NCBI GenBank assembly: GCA_963691705.1
Contig: OY829541.1
Coordinates: 32,748,719 to 32,812,718 of the forward strand
Direction: 5' to 3'
Source: Viola odorata
Taxonomy: Eukaryota > Streptophyta > Magnoliopsida > Malpighiales > Violaceae
DNA: 64,000 bases
The position numbers and the translations under genes were made by a program. The notes under the pieces were generated by a model. The model was given only the letters and a program-made list of their open reading frames with translations, was not told where the DNA came from and searched no databases. This document shows, in pieces, positions 22,876 to 33,813 of the stretch; the first letter of the stretch is position 1, and the number at the start of each line of letters is the position of its first letter.

Positions 22876-25473
22876 ATGGCTTCAATGCAATCATCCGGGT
22901 CTAATTCGGATTCAACGTCTACTCCTTCAATTTCAACTTCAAGTGTCTCTGTAAGAGGAAAAATAACTGTGTAGAAGTAGCTGATCCTGTGGGAAGTAAG
23001 AGGAAAAAGTTTATTTGCAATTATTGCAATAAAGTGTTTTCTGGTGGAGGTATCTACCGATTCAAACTGCATTTAGTCGGTATTAGAGGTGATGCGGTGT
23101 CTTGTAAAGATGCTCCTAAAGAAGTTAAAGTACAAATAAGGACACAATTGGATGAATTTGCTTCAAAGAAAATGAGAGAGCAAGAATTAATTGCAGAATA
23201 AAATCCCTTTCTTACAGCACAAAGAAATGTTCAAGTGCCTTCTAGACCATCGGGTAGTAGTGGTGGTGGTGTACAAGTGCCTACTATACCATCGGGTAGT
23301 AGTGATAGTGGTATACAAGTACCTACTAGACCATCGGGAAGTGGTGGTGGTGTACAAGTTCAGAGAGGAAAAAAACGTAATAGAACAATTGGAGCTTATT
23401 TTGTCTCAAGAACAGAACCTGGGGATCAACCAACAATCATAAGTGCGATAAAAAGTCAGGAGACTAAAGAAAAATGTGATTTAGCAGTTTCAAAATGGAT
23501 GATTGATGCATCCATTCCATTCAATGTTGTCAATTCAATCTATTTCCAGCATATGATTGATGTCATTGCTGGGTATGGTGCTGGTTATAAAGCTCCACAT
23601 TTTCATAGCCTCCGCGGTTTCTTATTGAAGAGAAATGTTGAGTAGGTCCGAAATTATATTGACGGCTTTCGCGAGTCATGGAGAGAAACTGGATGCACAA
23701 TAATGGTTGATGGGTGGACAGATCAATGTAGAAGGACTCTCATCAACTTCCTGGTATTTTCTCCCAAAGGTACTGTTTTCCTAAAATCCGTAGATGCCTC
23801 TGATACTTCCAAAACTACTGATATGTTGTATGCTTTGTTTAGAGAAGTTGTGCAATTTGTTGGGCCTGAAAATGTTGTGCACATTATCACGGACAATGCT
23901 GCAAATTATGTCGCAGTGGGAAGGAAATTAGAAGATGAATTTAGGACATTATTCTGGTCTCCATGTGCTGCTCATTGCATTAATTTAATGTTGCAAGATA
24001 TTGGAAAGTTAGATGAAGTTTGTGATATTGTAGCTCATGCTTCTAGGATAACTAAATACATCTACAATCATTATTTTCCATTGCATTTAATGCGACAATT
24101 CACTGGAGGAAGGGAGATATTACGTCCTGCACCTACTCGATTTGCCACTAACTTTATTGCTTTGCAAAGTATATTAAGTTAAAAGGATGCTTTGAGAGCC
24201 ATGGCTACATCTAGAGAGTGGGTTACTTCCTCTTATGCTAAGGAAATCAAGGGGGAAAAGTTTGAGAATGATGTGTTGGATCCTTATTTTTGGAAGGAAT
24301 GTGTTGTCATTGTTAAGCTCACTGAACCTCTAGTTCGTGTTTTGCGACTTGTTGATGGTGATGATCGACCAGAAATGTCATACATATATGAGGCTATTCA
24401 CACGGCTAGAGGCGATATGTTGAGAAGATTTCAGAGAAGGAAAAAAAAAGTTGATCCTTACATTAAGATTCTTAATGATCGATGGGACCGTCAATTGCAT
24501 AAAAACCTTCATGCAGCTGGGTTTTGGCTCAATCCTCAATTCCAGTACAATCCTAGTGAGGCGGACAAACGTAGAATCACTACTTCTAGGTTGTTTGACG
24601 TGATAGAGAGGTATGCTTATGGAAACAACACTTTGAGAAGTAAGTTGACAAGTGAGGTGAAGTTATTTCGAGGTGCAGAGAGGAACTTTGGTCGTCCTAG
24701 TGCAGTAGATGATCGTTATGTGATGTCTCCAGGTAATTTGTTTTAAAATGTATTGATATTTTTTTTTTCATTAATTTTATTAAGGTTTACAAAAAATATA
24801 GAAAACTAATATCTTTATGTGTAGATGAATGGTGGATGAACTATGGAAGTGATGCGCCAGAGTTGCAAAAGCTAGCTATCCGAGTTTTAAGCCAAACATG
24901 CAGTGCTTCTGGTTGTGAGCGAAATTAGAGCATATTTGAGCATGTTCATTCAAAGAAAAGAAATAGATTGGAGAATCAAAGACTTAATGATTTGGTATAT
25001 GTTCATTACAATTTAAGGCTACAACAAAAGTACGTTTCTATACTTTTTACTTTTTATTTATTAACAAACAATCTATAATTTTGAATTTTGACTCTAGTTG
25101 CGTTTGGACTAAATTGTTTGGCTAATATTTTGGTTAATTAATGTAGGAATTTAAAGGGTAGGAATTATGACCCTATAAACTTTGAGGACTTTCGAGCTAA
25201 TGATAGTTGGATATTAGAGGATGAACCGCCAGGTCTAACAAGTATTGAATTGGAGGCTTTTCGAAATGAGATGGAAGCATGTAATATTCAAGAAGATGTC
25301 CCTAATGATGGTAAGTTGGTAACTACCTATTTATTTTAAAAGTTGTTGATATGAAACTATTGTTGTTAATTTATTGATTCTTTGTTTTTATATTTTATTT
25401 GATAATACTAGAGTTGAACCTTCAAAATGTGCTTGATGATGACAATGATGAAGATGAAGGAATTGAAAGTTGA
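22876..25473 (+). pseudogene. hAT transposase (BED finger, DUF659, hAT dimerisation), inactivated
   Basis: The transposase cuts and pastes the element. Order: Ser-rich N terminus from ATG 22876; BED-type zinc finger with FICNYCNKVFSGGG and HLVG; a Gly/Ser/Pro repeat linker; core with MVDGWTDQCRRT, HIITDNAANYV and SPCAAHCINLML; and after an intron (24734-24823) the dimerisation region with APELQKLAIRVLSQTCSASG. Two further small exons (about 25147-25309 and 25411-25473) end in an acidic tail. Breaks: a 1-base loss in an A-run near 22955, stops TAA 23199, TAG 23643, TAA 24180, and a TAG (about 24925) where the family has Trp in CERNW. It is dead. Confidence 0.87.
23225..23365 (+). repeat. 42-bp coding tandem repeat in the transposase linker
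   Basis: Three copies encode VQVP-(S/T)-x-PSGSSGGG-like 13-14 residue units, then a partial fourth VQV. The last full unit is one codon shorter. It sits between the BED finger and the core domain. Confidence 0.85.
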
Positions 25474-25844
25474 TTTTTTGTTCAAGACATTTTTTAAAAC
25501 ACTAGTGGCTCAACCTCTCAACCTGTTACCAATCCATGGAATTAATAATTTTGTAATTTGAATATTTAGGTGTTTGAACTTTGAGAATGATTTCATTTGA
25601 ATGTTGGATTGTTTCTTTATTTTGTAATTTGGATAATTAAGTGTGTTTGAATAATTAAGTGTGTTTGAATATTTAAGTGTATTTGAATGTTGGATTGTTT
25701 CTTCATTTTATAATTTGAATATTTAAGTGTGTTTTAATTTTGAATATCTTTCATTTGAATGTTAGATAGTTTTTTTATTTTCAACTTTTATTCTACTTGA
25801 TATACTTTATTTTGATATATTATAAAATGCTACAGTACAAAAAA

Positions 25845-26385
25845 CCTGTGTTTTTAGAACCGGACCGGACCGGCCGGTCTGACCGGTTCAACCAGGTTTT
25901 TTGAGCTTTCCGGCCCAATTCAGCTATCCGACCGGAAATGCATATGAACCGGGTTGGACCGTCCAAACCGGCCGGTATTTTGACAACCAACGAACCAGCT
26001 GGTTCAATGCAAAACGACGTCGTTTTGAACCCAAAATCCAAAACGACGCCTTTTTGATTTTTTATATTTTATTATTAATATTTTTTTTAATAAAAAATGG
26101 AAAATTTTATGGTCCAACCCAAAACGGCGCCGTTTTGGTTTTCATTATTTTATTTTATTTTATTTTTGAAAATTTGATGGGTCGGCCCATTACAGGCATG
26201 GGTCAGCCCATCAGAATTTAAAAACCAGCCGGTTCAATCCGGTTAAATTATCTAAGATTGAACGGTTCGATGTGTGTCCGGTTCAAAATGGTCCAATGGT
26301 TCAATCCAGTTTTTCCCGGTTGAACCCGGTCGAACCATGAAATTTTCATTTTCATTTCAATGTCCGGTCCGGTTCCAAAAACTAT
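25845..26385. mobile_element. Nested hAT-type MITE, deletion relative of family B
   Basis: ACAAAAAACC occurs perfectly at 25837-25846 and 26386-26395. Between these lies a 0.54 kb unit with ends TGTGTTTTTAGAACCGGACC and, inverted, ATAGTTTTTGGAACCGGACC. Its subterminal sequences resemble both ends of the host hAT, so the stretch 26221-26385 looks like a tandem copy of 26390-26555. It is non-coding. Confidence 0.75.
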
Positions 26386-26555
26386 ACAAAAAACCAGCCG
26401 GTTCAATCCGGTTTAATCATCTAAAATTGACCGATTTAATGCGTGAACGGTTCAAAATGAACCAACATCTACAATCCGGTCGAACACGGTTCAACCCGGT
26501 TGAACCACTAAATTTTTATTTTCAGTTCGCTATCCGGTTCGGTTCTGATAACTAT

Positions 26556-28759
26556 GGAAAAAAGCAATTTCAAGCCCGTTTGGTTAGTGTACTAAGTAGA
26601 CCGCTGAGCTTCCACCGAATAGACGGGTTAGCGGGTTAGGTCTACTAATTTCAAATCCGGTCTGACCTAGGCTGACCATTTATCCGCTAATGTTAAAAGG
26701 TCGAATTCGGGCTTTTAAATTTTAGGTAGTGACTTTACTCAGCTCGATCTGACCCGGCTTGGCTCTCGTATGTAAATATGTAGTATTTATACTTCTATTA
26801 TAAAGTAGAAATAAAGCAGAAGCAAAAATTAGTGTTTTAAAATTTTCATATAAAAATTAGGAAGGTTTAATTGATTGTAATGTAGGATTTGAATGTTAAA
26901 AAATATTTAAAATAACCTAATGAAAAGATATGATTGAAAAGTTATCTTCACAAGTTTCATTTAAAATGGTGTTTTTTATAATGAAAAGATATGATAGAAA
27001 AGTTAAAAATTATTTCTCAAAAGTTTCATTTAAATGGTACTCCCTTTTTCTTTTTTAACTGACGTTTTACAATAGTAGAAAATTGAAAATAATAATTTTT
27101 GATCTTATTTTATTCCAAATTGTTTCATTTTTACTCCTAATTTCTACTCAAATTACCACACCATCATCAAATTAGGTTGATAGATAAATTTTTTTTGTCA
27201 TTTGCATAAAATATATACCTCGAAAAAGATAAAATGACAAGTATTATGAACAATAAGAATCCGTAAAAAAACGACAGTTATTAAAGGACAGAGGGAATAG
27301 TTTTTAAAAGTTATTCAATATTTGTATATGTATAATTATTTTTTTACACACCCGTTGATCAAAGCCTATCCCTATTATACTCAATTCCAAACTTTCTTAT
27401 ACAAACACCAAATGCGATGGAATAAATAAAAACGCTGAAAAAAAATCCATGAAAGAAAAATAATTGAAATAATTACAAAGAAGAAAATCGTACATCTAAG
27501 TATTTCTATATGTAATTGTCTCACTTATTATTTCAATTTTTTTTCCATTAGAACCATAAAAGCATGCAATAACGAAATTGTAAAATGCCAAGTAGGCAAT
27601 AAATCCTTGTATAAGATAAAAAAAATTCAAGCATAAAATATATAAAAATAATTTTAGTAAAAAAAAGTAATGTTTATTTTATTTTATTTTAAAATACTTT
27701 TTGTAATTAGAAAAATATACAATCTACTTTTTGTAAAGAAAAAATATTGAAGTTCACGGCATTGTGCGGGTATTCAATTAATAAAATATCATATATAAAT
27801 ATAAATATACATACTGAATTCTAATGGTTTAAATAAATTTATAAAAATAACATTAATTTAAATTATACCCAAACTTTCTAACCCTAACTATCCACCACTT
27901 CAACAGCCGCCACCCACCCACCCATTTGATGGACCTTCCCAGCCGCCACCCACCCATTTGGGCTTGGGCTATATAAAAGGAGTCCACATGGTTATTGATG
28001 GACCTTCCCAGCCGATAGTAATATTTATAACCACCTTACTTGTTCTTGGGTGTCACAAATTGGACGATAATCATTGAATAGAATTTGAGTTACTTTACTT
28101 TATTAATTGCTTCCATTTGAGTTACTTTTATTTACCATTTGTTTTTGAATTCACACCTCAATTCAATTCCGGCCAAATAATTCATTTTGGCTTTTATAGT
28201 TTAAAACTTGCCTGATAAATACCTTTTTAATAGTTAAAAATCAAAAAAAATTGTATTTTTTAAAAAAATATTATGTAAATCGAAAGAAAATATAACAAAT
28301 ATGGAAGTTAAACAAATATAAAAACATTAATGAGATTTAAAAAAATATATATCAAAAAGGAAAATTTTAAAAATAGTGAATAAAATTTACACTAATTTGT
28401 TTTAAGGTCCTACCATATTTCATTTTTTTTATAGTTTTCCCTAACACAAATGAATTGAACCGGTTTGATTTTGACAGTGACCTGGGATTTCTTTTAAGTT
28501 TTTTAAATTTTTTTAAATTGTATACATTTAGTTTTATATTTTATCGATCCAATAGTTAAACTTGATTGAACCTGATAGAATCTCAAATTCTTTAATTGTA
28601 AACTCGAGTGATTTGTCCTAGAAACCTTCATCTACTTAATACTTGGTTTGCTTTCTTTCTTTTTTGCCATAAAATCATGTGTTTGTCTTAGTGTGCAATT
28701 AGCACCCCATGTTTACAAAATTGAACTAGTTAGACCTTATTATCACAATTGGTTTAAAC
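26556..28759. other. Intergenic AT-rich DNA
   Basis: No gene is recognised. It holds a Stowaway MITE (27040-27297) and a plant TATA-like CTATATAAAAGG at about 27969-27980, flanked by two copies of TGATGGACCTTCCCAGCCG (about 27927 and 27998). No reading frame with a domain follows that TATA box. Confidence 0.5.
27040..27297. mobile_element. Stowaway-like MITE
   Basis: It begins CTCCCTTTTTCTTTTTTAAC and ends, inverted, with CCCTCTGTCCTTTAATAAC. TA dinucleotides flank both ends. 258 bp, non-coding. Confidence 0.75.
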
Positions 28760-30440
28760 ATGGTATTAAGGGAACATTGGCCTGGAAAAATGCTCCTAAA
28801 TTCCAACTCTTCTTCATCTTCTTCAATACCCTCTCATCATGTAAAATCTCACAATCACAGTACACAAAAGTCATCTACAACCTCATTTTCTTCAGTTTCT
28901 CCAATTGCTTCATTAATACTTTTTTTTTAGTTGGAAAAAGCAATCTAAGAAGAGGGTTTTGGAAGAAAAGAGTCAACGAATCCAAAATTTGTGCAAAAAA
29001 CTACTAAGTGTTGGCCAAGACCATTCTAAGGTGTTGTTTGGGAGTCTGGGTTGGGTACTCAACCCAGCATTCCCAAACTGAAATGAGTTGAATGGTGTTT
29101 GGTAAACACCATTCAACAAATAAAAATGTCAATTTTTGGGTGGCCAACCCAGCAAAACCCTTGTTTTGGGAATGGGCCCAATTGCTCCATTCTGGAGCTG
29201 AGAATTTTGGCAAGGGTGCGGGATGGAGGTGCTAGTTATCTTAGACAAAAATAACCTCAGTGTCCTTTGATAATTACGATCCATACCAACTATTAAATGT
29301 TGAAAATTATCCTCATTTCCCTCATTCTCTCCCTCTCTCTCAAATTCTAGGGTTTCTGAAACCTTACGCCGCTCACCATTCCTCCTCTCTTCTTCTTCCT
29401 CACGGCGGGTTTCCTCATCTCCTGACGGTTCGTTTCTTCAAGTCTTCTTCTTCTCATCGCTTCAGTCCTGCTCTCGTAAGTTTTCTATTCAATATTTTCA
29501 TTCTTTGTTCTTTTGGAATTCTTGATTCAATCATCCATAGTGTTTTGCCCGTGAATTAAAAGATTAGATTGCTTGGAAAGAGGAAGCATGTTTTAGGGAA
29601 TGGGTGTCCATGTTTCTTTTAGTTAGCACAAGGAAATTTCTATTTCTCCGTCTTGTTTGCAACGAAAATGATTTTCCTCAGTTGTCCAACTTTGGTCATG
29701 GCGTTGAATCGGCGGCCTCTTATTATCACTATTTATAGATTTCTGCATCCTTTTTTCCTTTTGTTTATATGGCAATTCAATCCAATTAAGCCGATGCTGC
29801 ATGTTGTTCTACGTATGCTGTTGGCTTTTTTTCTTCAAGAAATTGATACTCTTTACTCTTTAATATATGTTGCTATACATATATATTAGGGATAAATGAA
29901 GTCTGTGCGACCCTCCCTCTAGTTGCAGAGGACTTTATTGTTTGATTTATTTTTCTCATTCTTTCTAATGGCTATTGTCAAGCAATTAAAATGTGTCCTT
30001 TTTATTATTTTTTGAAAGAATTGCAAGACCAGAGTAAAATGAGAAAGCAATAGGAATGCTGGATTCAATAATGTTGAGAAGTTTGTTTATTCACTCATTT
30101 GTGATTTTACATGCACGATTGACTCTTATATATGGGATCTGATCATTTTTTCATTTGGAATTATTACGAGTTATAGGGGACAGTGTTAATTGTAAAGATT
30201 GGATCTTTTGATGGCATGCCACTGACTTGAATTTGCACTTGATGGGTATAATCATTCATGGTATTCATACATTGATTATGGAGGGTGCTTGACATAATGT
30301 TAAAACACTGTCTTGGAGTTTGATAGGTCAGAAATTTGATAGGTCAACTTGGAGTTTTCCCCCTAAATTCATGTACTTGACTTCTTTCTTATTAGCAGAT
30401 TGGTGTCAATTTAGAGCTTATTTTCCATTGTTCAATTCAG

Positions 30441-30566
30441 GTTACGAATGACATATTCACGAAGGAGGATGGTGAGTTCTTGATTAAGCATGGAGCACTT
30501 CCTGAGGAAAGGATACGTACTGTGGAAACTGGAGGCTGCCCACATGCTGCAATTCGTGAAGATATC
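30441..30566 (+). pseudogene. UREG: Captured exon of urease accessory protein UreG
   Basis: UreG is a GTPase that loads nickel into urease. After an acceptor TTCAATTCAG the 42-codon frame shows [33 protein letters not shown] and IREDI, the switch region of UreG with its Cys-Pro-His nickel-binding motif. The P-loop upstream (GPVGSGKT-like) and everything after IREDI are missing; the sequence after 30567 no longer matches. So it is a fragment, not a gene. Confidence 0.9.
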
Positions 30567-30668
30567 ATTTTCGTGAGCAAATTTTGACTACAAACCTAGC
30601 TGGGTGTTCTCCATCTTCTCTTTTATGTTATTTTTGAATGAATAATTCTCTTTGTTTGCTTGTTGCAG

Positions 30669-30882
30669 AATGAGCTTGCCATTTTAGAATTCATACATCT
30701 CTTGGTCGAAACCATGGATCGCCATTTCGGGAATGTGGTAAGTTCTGTCATTCCTTTGGTAAACTACTTAACTGTTTGCCAAATCCGGATCTTGGAGGGA
30801 TGCAATTTTAATTTACTTTTGTTGTTGTGATTAGTGTGAGCTAGACATCATGTTCCATTTGGAGAAAGCACATTTCAGCTGA
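30669..30882 (+). pseudogene. AP4S: Captured exons of AP-4 adaptor complex subunit sigma
   Basis: AP-4 sigma is a small adaptor subunit in trans-Golgi vesicle sorting. Exon 30669-30737 (acceptor TTGTTGCAG, donor GTAAGT) encodes NELAILEFIHLLVETMDRHF plus GNV. The next exon, 30835-30882, encodes CELDIMFHLEKAHF and then hits TGA. The words match AP-4 sigma better than AP-1 or AP-2 sigma. The start and the last exons of the gene are missing. The intron between them is kept, so DNA rather than mRNA was captured. Confidence 0.9.
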
Positions 30883-31092
30883 TAGAGAAATCCAGCTGAT
30901 GAAGAAAGACATCAAAGAAATTCCATCCTCCTTCTATTGATTCATTAGGCCTTTGTATTTTTTGTTCATCTTGATTGGACAATAAACCAATGGGTGTGTA
31001 AAAATTTCCTTTCCATGATAAATGAAAAATGCGGCACTGTTATTTAGTATCTGAAAGTGTAATGTCAAAATTTCATCCTATTTTGTGCTTAG

Positions 31093-31233
31093 GAGAGTCT
31101 TCCTTGGCAAACAGTAGTCGATCTGGATGTCCAATTTTGTTACATTCAAAAAAGCATGTCATCAAAGAATTTGATCACTGGAATGAAGAAAGAAAGGCAG
31201 CATAGGCATTTCCAACAATTTGTAAAAATATAA
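31093..31233 (+). pseudogene. Unassigned exon-like frame in Pack element 1
   Basis: After TTTTGTGCTTAG a 46-codon frame begins ESLPWQTVVDLDVQFCYIQK and ends in TAA. It could be a third captured fragment. I do not recognise it, and chance is possible. Confidence 0.3.
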
Positions 31234-31589
31234 ATCTTTACATCTATATATTCATTAAATATTTGGTGAAATATTTGGGGTGGTTTGATAGAAAATAAAA
31301 TAAATTCTTGGGCCCTTCGTGTAATGCCGTATTTCATATATCTAATAAATTGACATATTGCATTATAATAATTTTAGATTCTATATTATTTAATATAATT
31401 ATCATCCATTAATTCTATTTATTAAAGAAGTTATAAACTCTGGGTTTATACTATTAAATAAATTTAACTTGCATAGTTAATTAACTTTGTTTAAATGTTA
31501 TTGATAATATAAGTTATGGAATATGAAATGAATTATAATTGTCATACATAATATTTAACTTTTTCTTCTTCTAATAAAGTATTATTTTT

Positions 31590-31935
31590 TGTTATAAATA
31601 AAATGTTAACTATTTGTTTAAAGAAATAGATTGATTTAAATAATCTATATATATATACTAAAAAATATTAATTATAATGTCCAAAATAAATTGTGTCCTT
31701 TATATTCATTCCATTTTCGAAGCTAATGGTTTAAATTTTTTTATTATATTAGATAAATATTTATTTATGGTATTAATAAGTTTAATTTATTTATGATATT
31801 AGGTAAATATTAGGTGGTAAATGTTAGATTATAAACAAATTGATTAAAAATATATATAAAGATACTAAAAAAATTAATTATAACACTTAAAATGAATTGT
31901 GCCCTTTATGGTCATTTTACATCCAAACCTTAGTT
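31590..31935 (-). repeat. Two copies of the AT-rich subterminal block of the Pack family
   Basis: On the minus strand TATAAAGGrCACAATTyATTTT followed by ATTATAATTAATATTTTTTA occurs at about 31635-31720 and again at about 31850-31925. The same block is present at about 49200 and 53760 in the second Pack element. Confidence 0.75.
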
Positions 31936-32215
31936 TTGGAAAACTGGACTACCAAACAGCACCCTCCGTTTCCCAGATATCGTTTTCCCACTGAATTTTT
32001 ACAATTATTTTACCAAACAGCACCCTCCGTTTCCCAGATGTTGTTTTCCCACTGAACATTTCCCTACTGACCATTTCCCCACTAAACTGGACTGCCAAAC
32101 AGACCCTAAAGCATTTTTGTTGTCCCTTGGCCAAGAGAGCAACACGTGGACTAATGGGACAAGCAGTGGGTCGAGGACGCGAAATGACAAGGAAGAAAGA
32201 GAAGCTCGTGGATAG

Positions 32216-33380
32216 ACCTTTATACATTCGTGAAAAACTCTATTATCTTATTTTTTTTATTGTAAAAAAATTCAAAAAGGATAAGATACAATTTCAAGTT
32301 TTAAATTTAGAATTTTTCTTTAGGGATAATCAAGGAAAAATATACTACTTAATCCTTCTTTATTTTATCAAATATGAGAATATTTTTATTTTTCTGGAGA
32401 ATTTTAGTATTTTATTTTTGAACTTTATTATCTTCTAGCTCCCTTTGTCTTTACCCTTGAAATAAGGGGATTTAGTTTATGAAATTAATTTTATTGATAT
32501 TTTTGGTTATGTCGATGTCTAACTTAGTTCTTTATTCCTACTAAAAGCAATCGAAATTTATGATTTAATATTATTGTGAGATCTAATTATTCTTAACAAT
32601 TTTTATAAATGTATTTCTTCTTTCTCTGATTTAATATTAGTATTGTTTTTTGTTAAATTGTGGTCCAACTGGCCTAGGTTTTCAGTTGAATGATTAATGT
32701 TATTCTTGATAATTTCGGATCTACGTACTTAGAAGGATCCAATAAACAACTAGATCGATCTCAGCATAGTACTTATTTTTTGAAACTAGAGAGAGAACAA
32801 TTTAGTTTAAAGGCTTGAATGAACTGTAGTCTTGGCCAAGGGTAGTCTCTCCATGCATTTTATTAGTAGGCTTGTTAAATCCTACAAATGAGCCTTATGG
32901 TTTCTAGATGATTAGGATTTTTAATAGATAGTCTCTTTAAGTGACTTGATATAGGAGGAAAGTAAAAAATCTAAGTGAACCTGATTTCTATAGGAGAGTA
33001 GGAAGTCTAAGTGAACCTGATTTCTATAGCTACCATATAAATCAGAAATGAATATATTTGCATCAAAGATCAGTGTTTATGAATCACAACCTTTAGTAGT
33101 AATTACTTGGAATCTTATCATCTCTATTTCACTTCCTTATTTTATATCTTGTCATTTGTTGAATTTACAATCAAGTTTGTTATTTATCCTCTACTTATTC
33201 TCATTTTGAAAATGTCTTTTGTTTATTTTAATTGTTGTTACATTTGGTTATCTTCGAAGACTTGAATTACATCATTTTTTCTATGGAGCGAACCTTTTAT
33301 CACTATTTGTAATCTCTTTTGTCAATCAGTGTTGAGTTGTATTTATTTATATATTTGACGGAATTGGCAATCGATCAAAT
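32216..33380. other. Intergenic DNA, possibly an LTR remnant before a primer binding site
   Basis: No gene seen. A 38-base unit with AAGTCTAAGTGAACCTGATT occurs twice (about 32967 and 33008). The right end leads into a primer-binding-site-like sequence, so part of this stretch may be an old 5' LTR; its left border could not be fixed. Confidence 0.4.
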
Positions 33381-33813
33381 TTTAGCGCCGTTGTCGGGGA
33401 CCTACGGTGTACTAATTCTGGCTTTCTTTGTTTATAACCAAGTTGTCCAACGTTGAACTGATCCCCTACAGTCCGGAGATCACAAGAACAAAGACCCATG
33501 TCAGAATTTTAGCTAAAAGGAAGTTAACTCAAAGAGACGAATCAGAAAAATTAGAGTAAGAACCTAGCTCTTCCTCAATTCAATTTATGACCGGGAAGAC
33601 TTAATCCTTGACCAAGGGTTAAATTTCTCGGAAGAGTAACCAAAAATCCAAATCCAAAGAGAAGATATGGAAAACCTAGAAGAAAGAACTCTTAGAGAAC
33701 TGAACCAAGGAACAGAGCAAGCAACCTTTCTCTGCATAGACTACCAACTCGTGCAACATGATTTGCCCATCAAACGAAATACAATATATTTAAAATTTCA
33801 GACTATATTTTAA
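33381..33813 (+). mobile_element. Remnant of an Athila-like Ty3/gypsy element: primer site and gag start
   Basis: TAGCGCCGTTGTCGGGGACC at 33383 resembles the TGGCGCCGTTGYCGGGGA primer site of Athila-type elements. At 33667 an ATG opens MENLEERTLRELNQGTEQAT followed by CIDYQL, similar to the conserved start of Athila-type gag. The frame ends after about 48 codons and no further gag or pol is seen. It is a truncated fossil. Confidence 0.55.

Larger units (their letters stand above)
21859..26555 (+). mobile_element. hAT transposon with decayed transposase (family B)
   Basis: The ends are ATAGTTATCATAACCGGACC and, inverted, ATAGTTATCAGAACCGAACC. The flanks AAGAAAGC (21851-21858) and AAAAAAGC (26558-26565) could be a worn 8-bp target duplication. 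Both subterminal regions are full of AACCGG/CCGGTT words, typical binding-site clusters of hAT elements. The interior has a 5'UTR-like first exon and the transposase gene. A 0.54 kb relative is nested near the right end. Confidence 0.85.
29030..32106. mobile_element. Pack-type PIF/Harbinger-like element 1, carrying UreG and AP-4 sigma fragments
   Basis: The ends are GGTGTTGTTTGGGAG and, inverted, GGGTCTGTTTGGCAG, flanked by TAA at 29027-29029 and 32107-32109, the target preference of PIF/Harbinger. It has no transposase. One subterminal region (29030-29220) has GTTGGGTAC...CAACCCAGC; the other (31590-32106) has GTTTGGTA and an AT-rich block found twice. In between are a 5'UTR-like CT-rich stretch (29325-29480), one UreG exon, two AP-4 sigma exons and one unassigned exon-like frame. 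The element at 48901-56367 has the same two kinds of end, inverted. Confidence 0.8.
28760..32215 (+). pseudogene. Unrecognised reading frame split by the first Pack element
   Basis: An ATG at 28760 opens a Ser/His-rich frame (NSNSSSSSSIPSHHVKSHNH). After a slip in a T-run at 28920 it continues with SWKKQSKKRVLEEKSQRIQN and CKKLLSVGQDHSK up to the insertion at 29027. If the 3.1 kb element and one TAA are removed, the frame continues without a gap as AFLLSLGQESNTWTNGTSSG to a stop near 32215. I do not know this protein. Frame continuity over the excised insertion is the only evidence that it was coding, so the call is tentative. Confidence 0.35.

Noticed and set aside
29012..32153. TTGGCCAAGA on both sides of Pack element 1 as a 10-bp target duplication of MULE type
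   Set aside because: The two words lie about 10 and 33 bases outside the inverted ends, are palindromic in their core and recur near 32834. TAA next to both ends, and again at the second element with an empty site, fits better.
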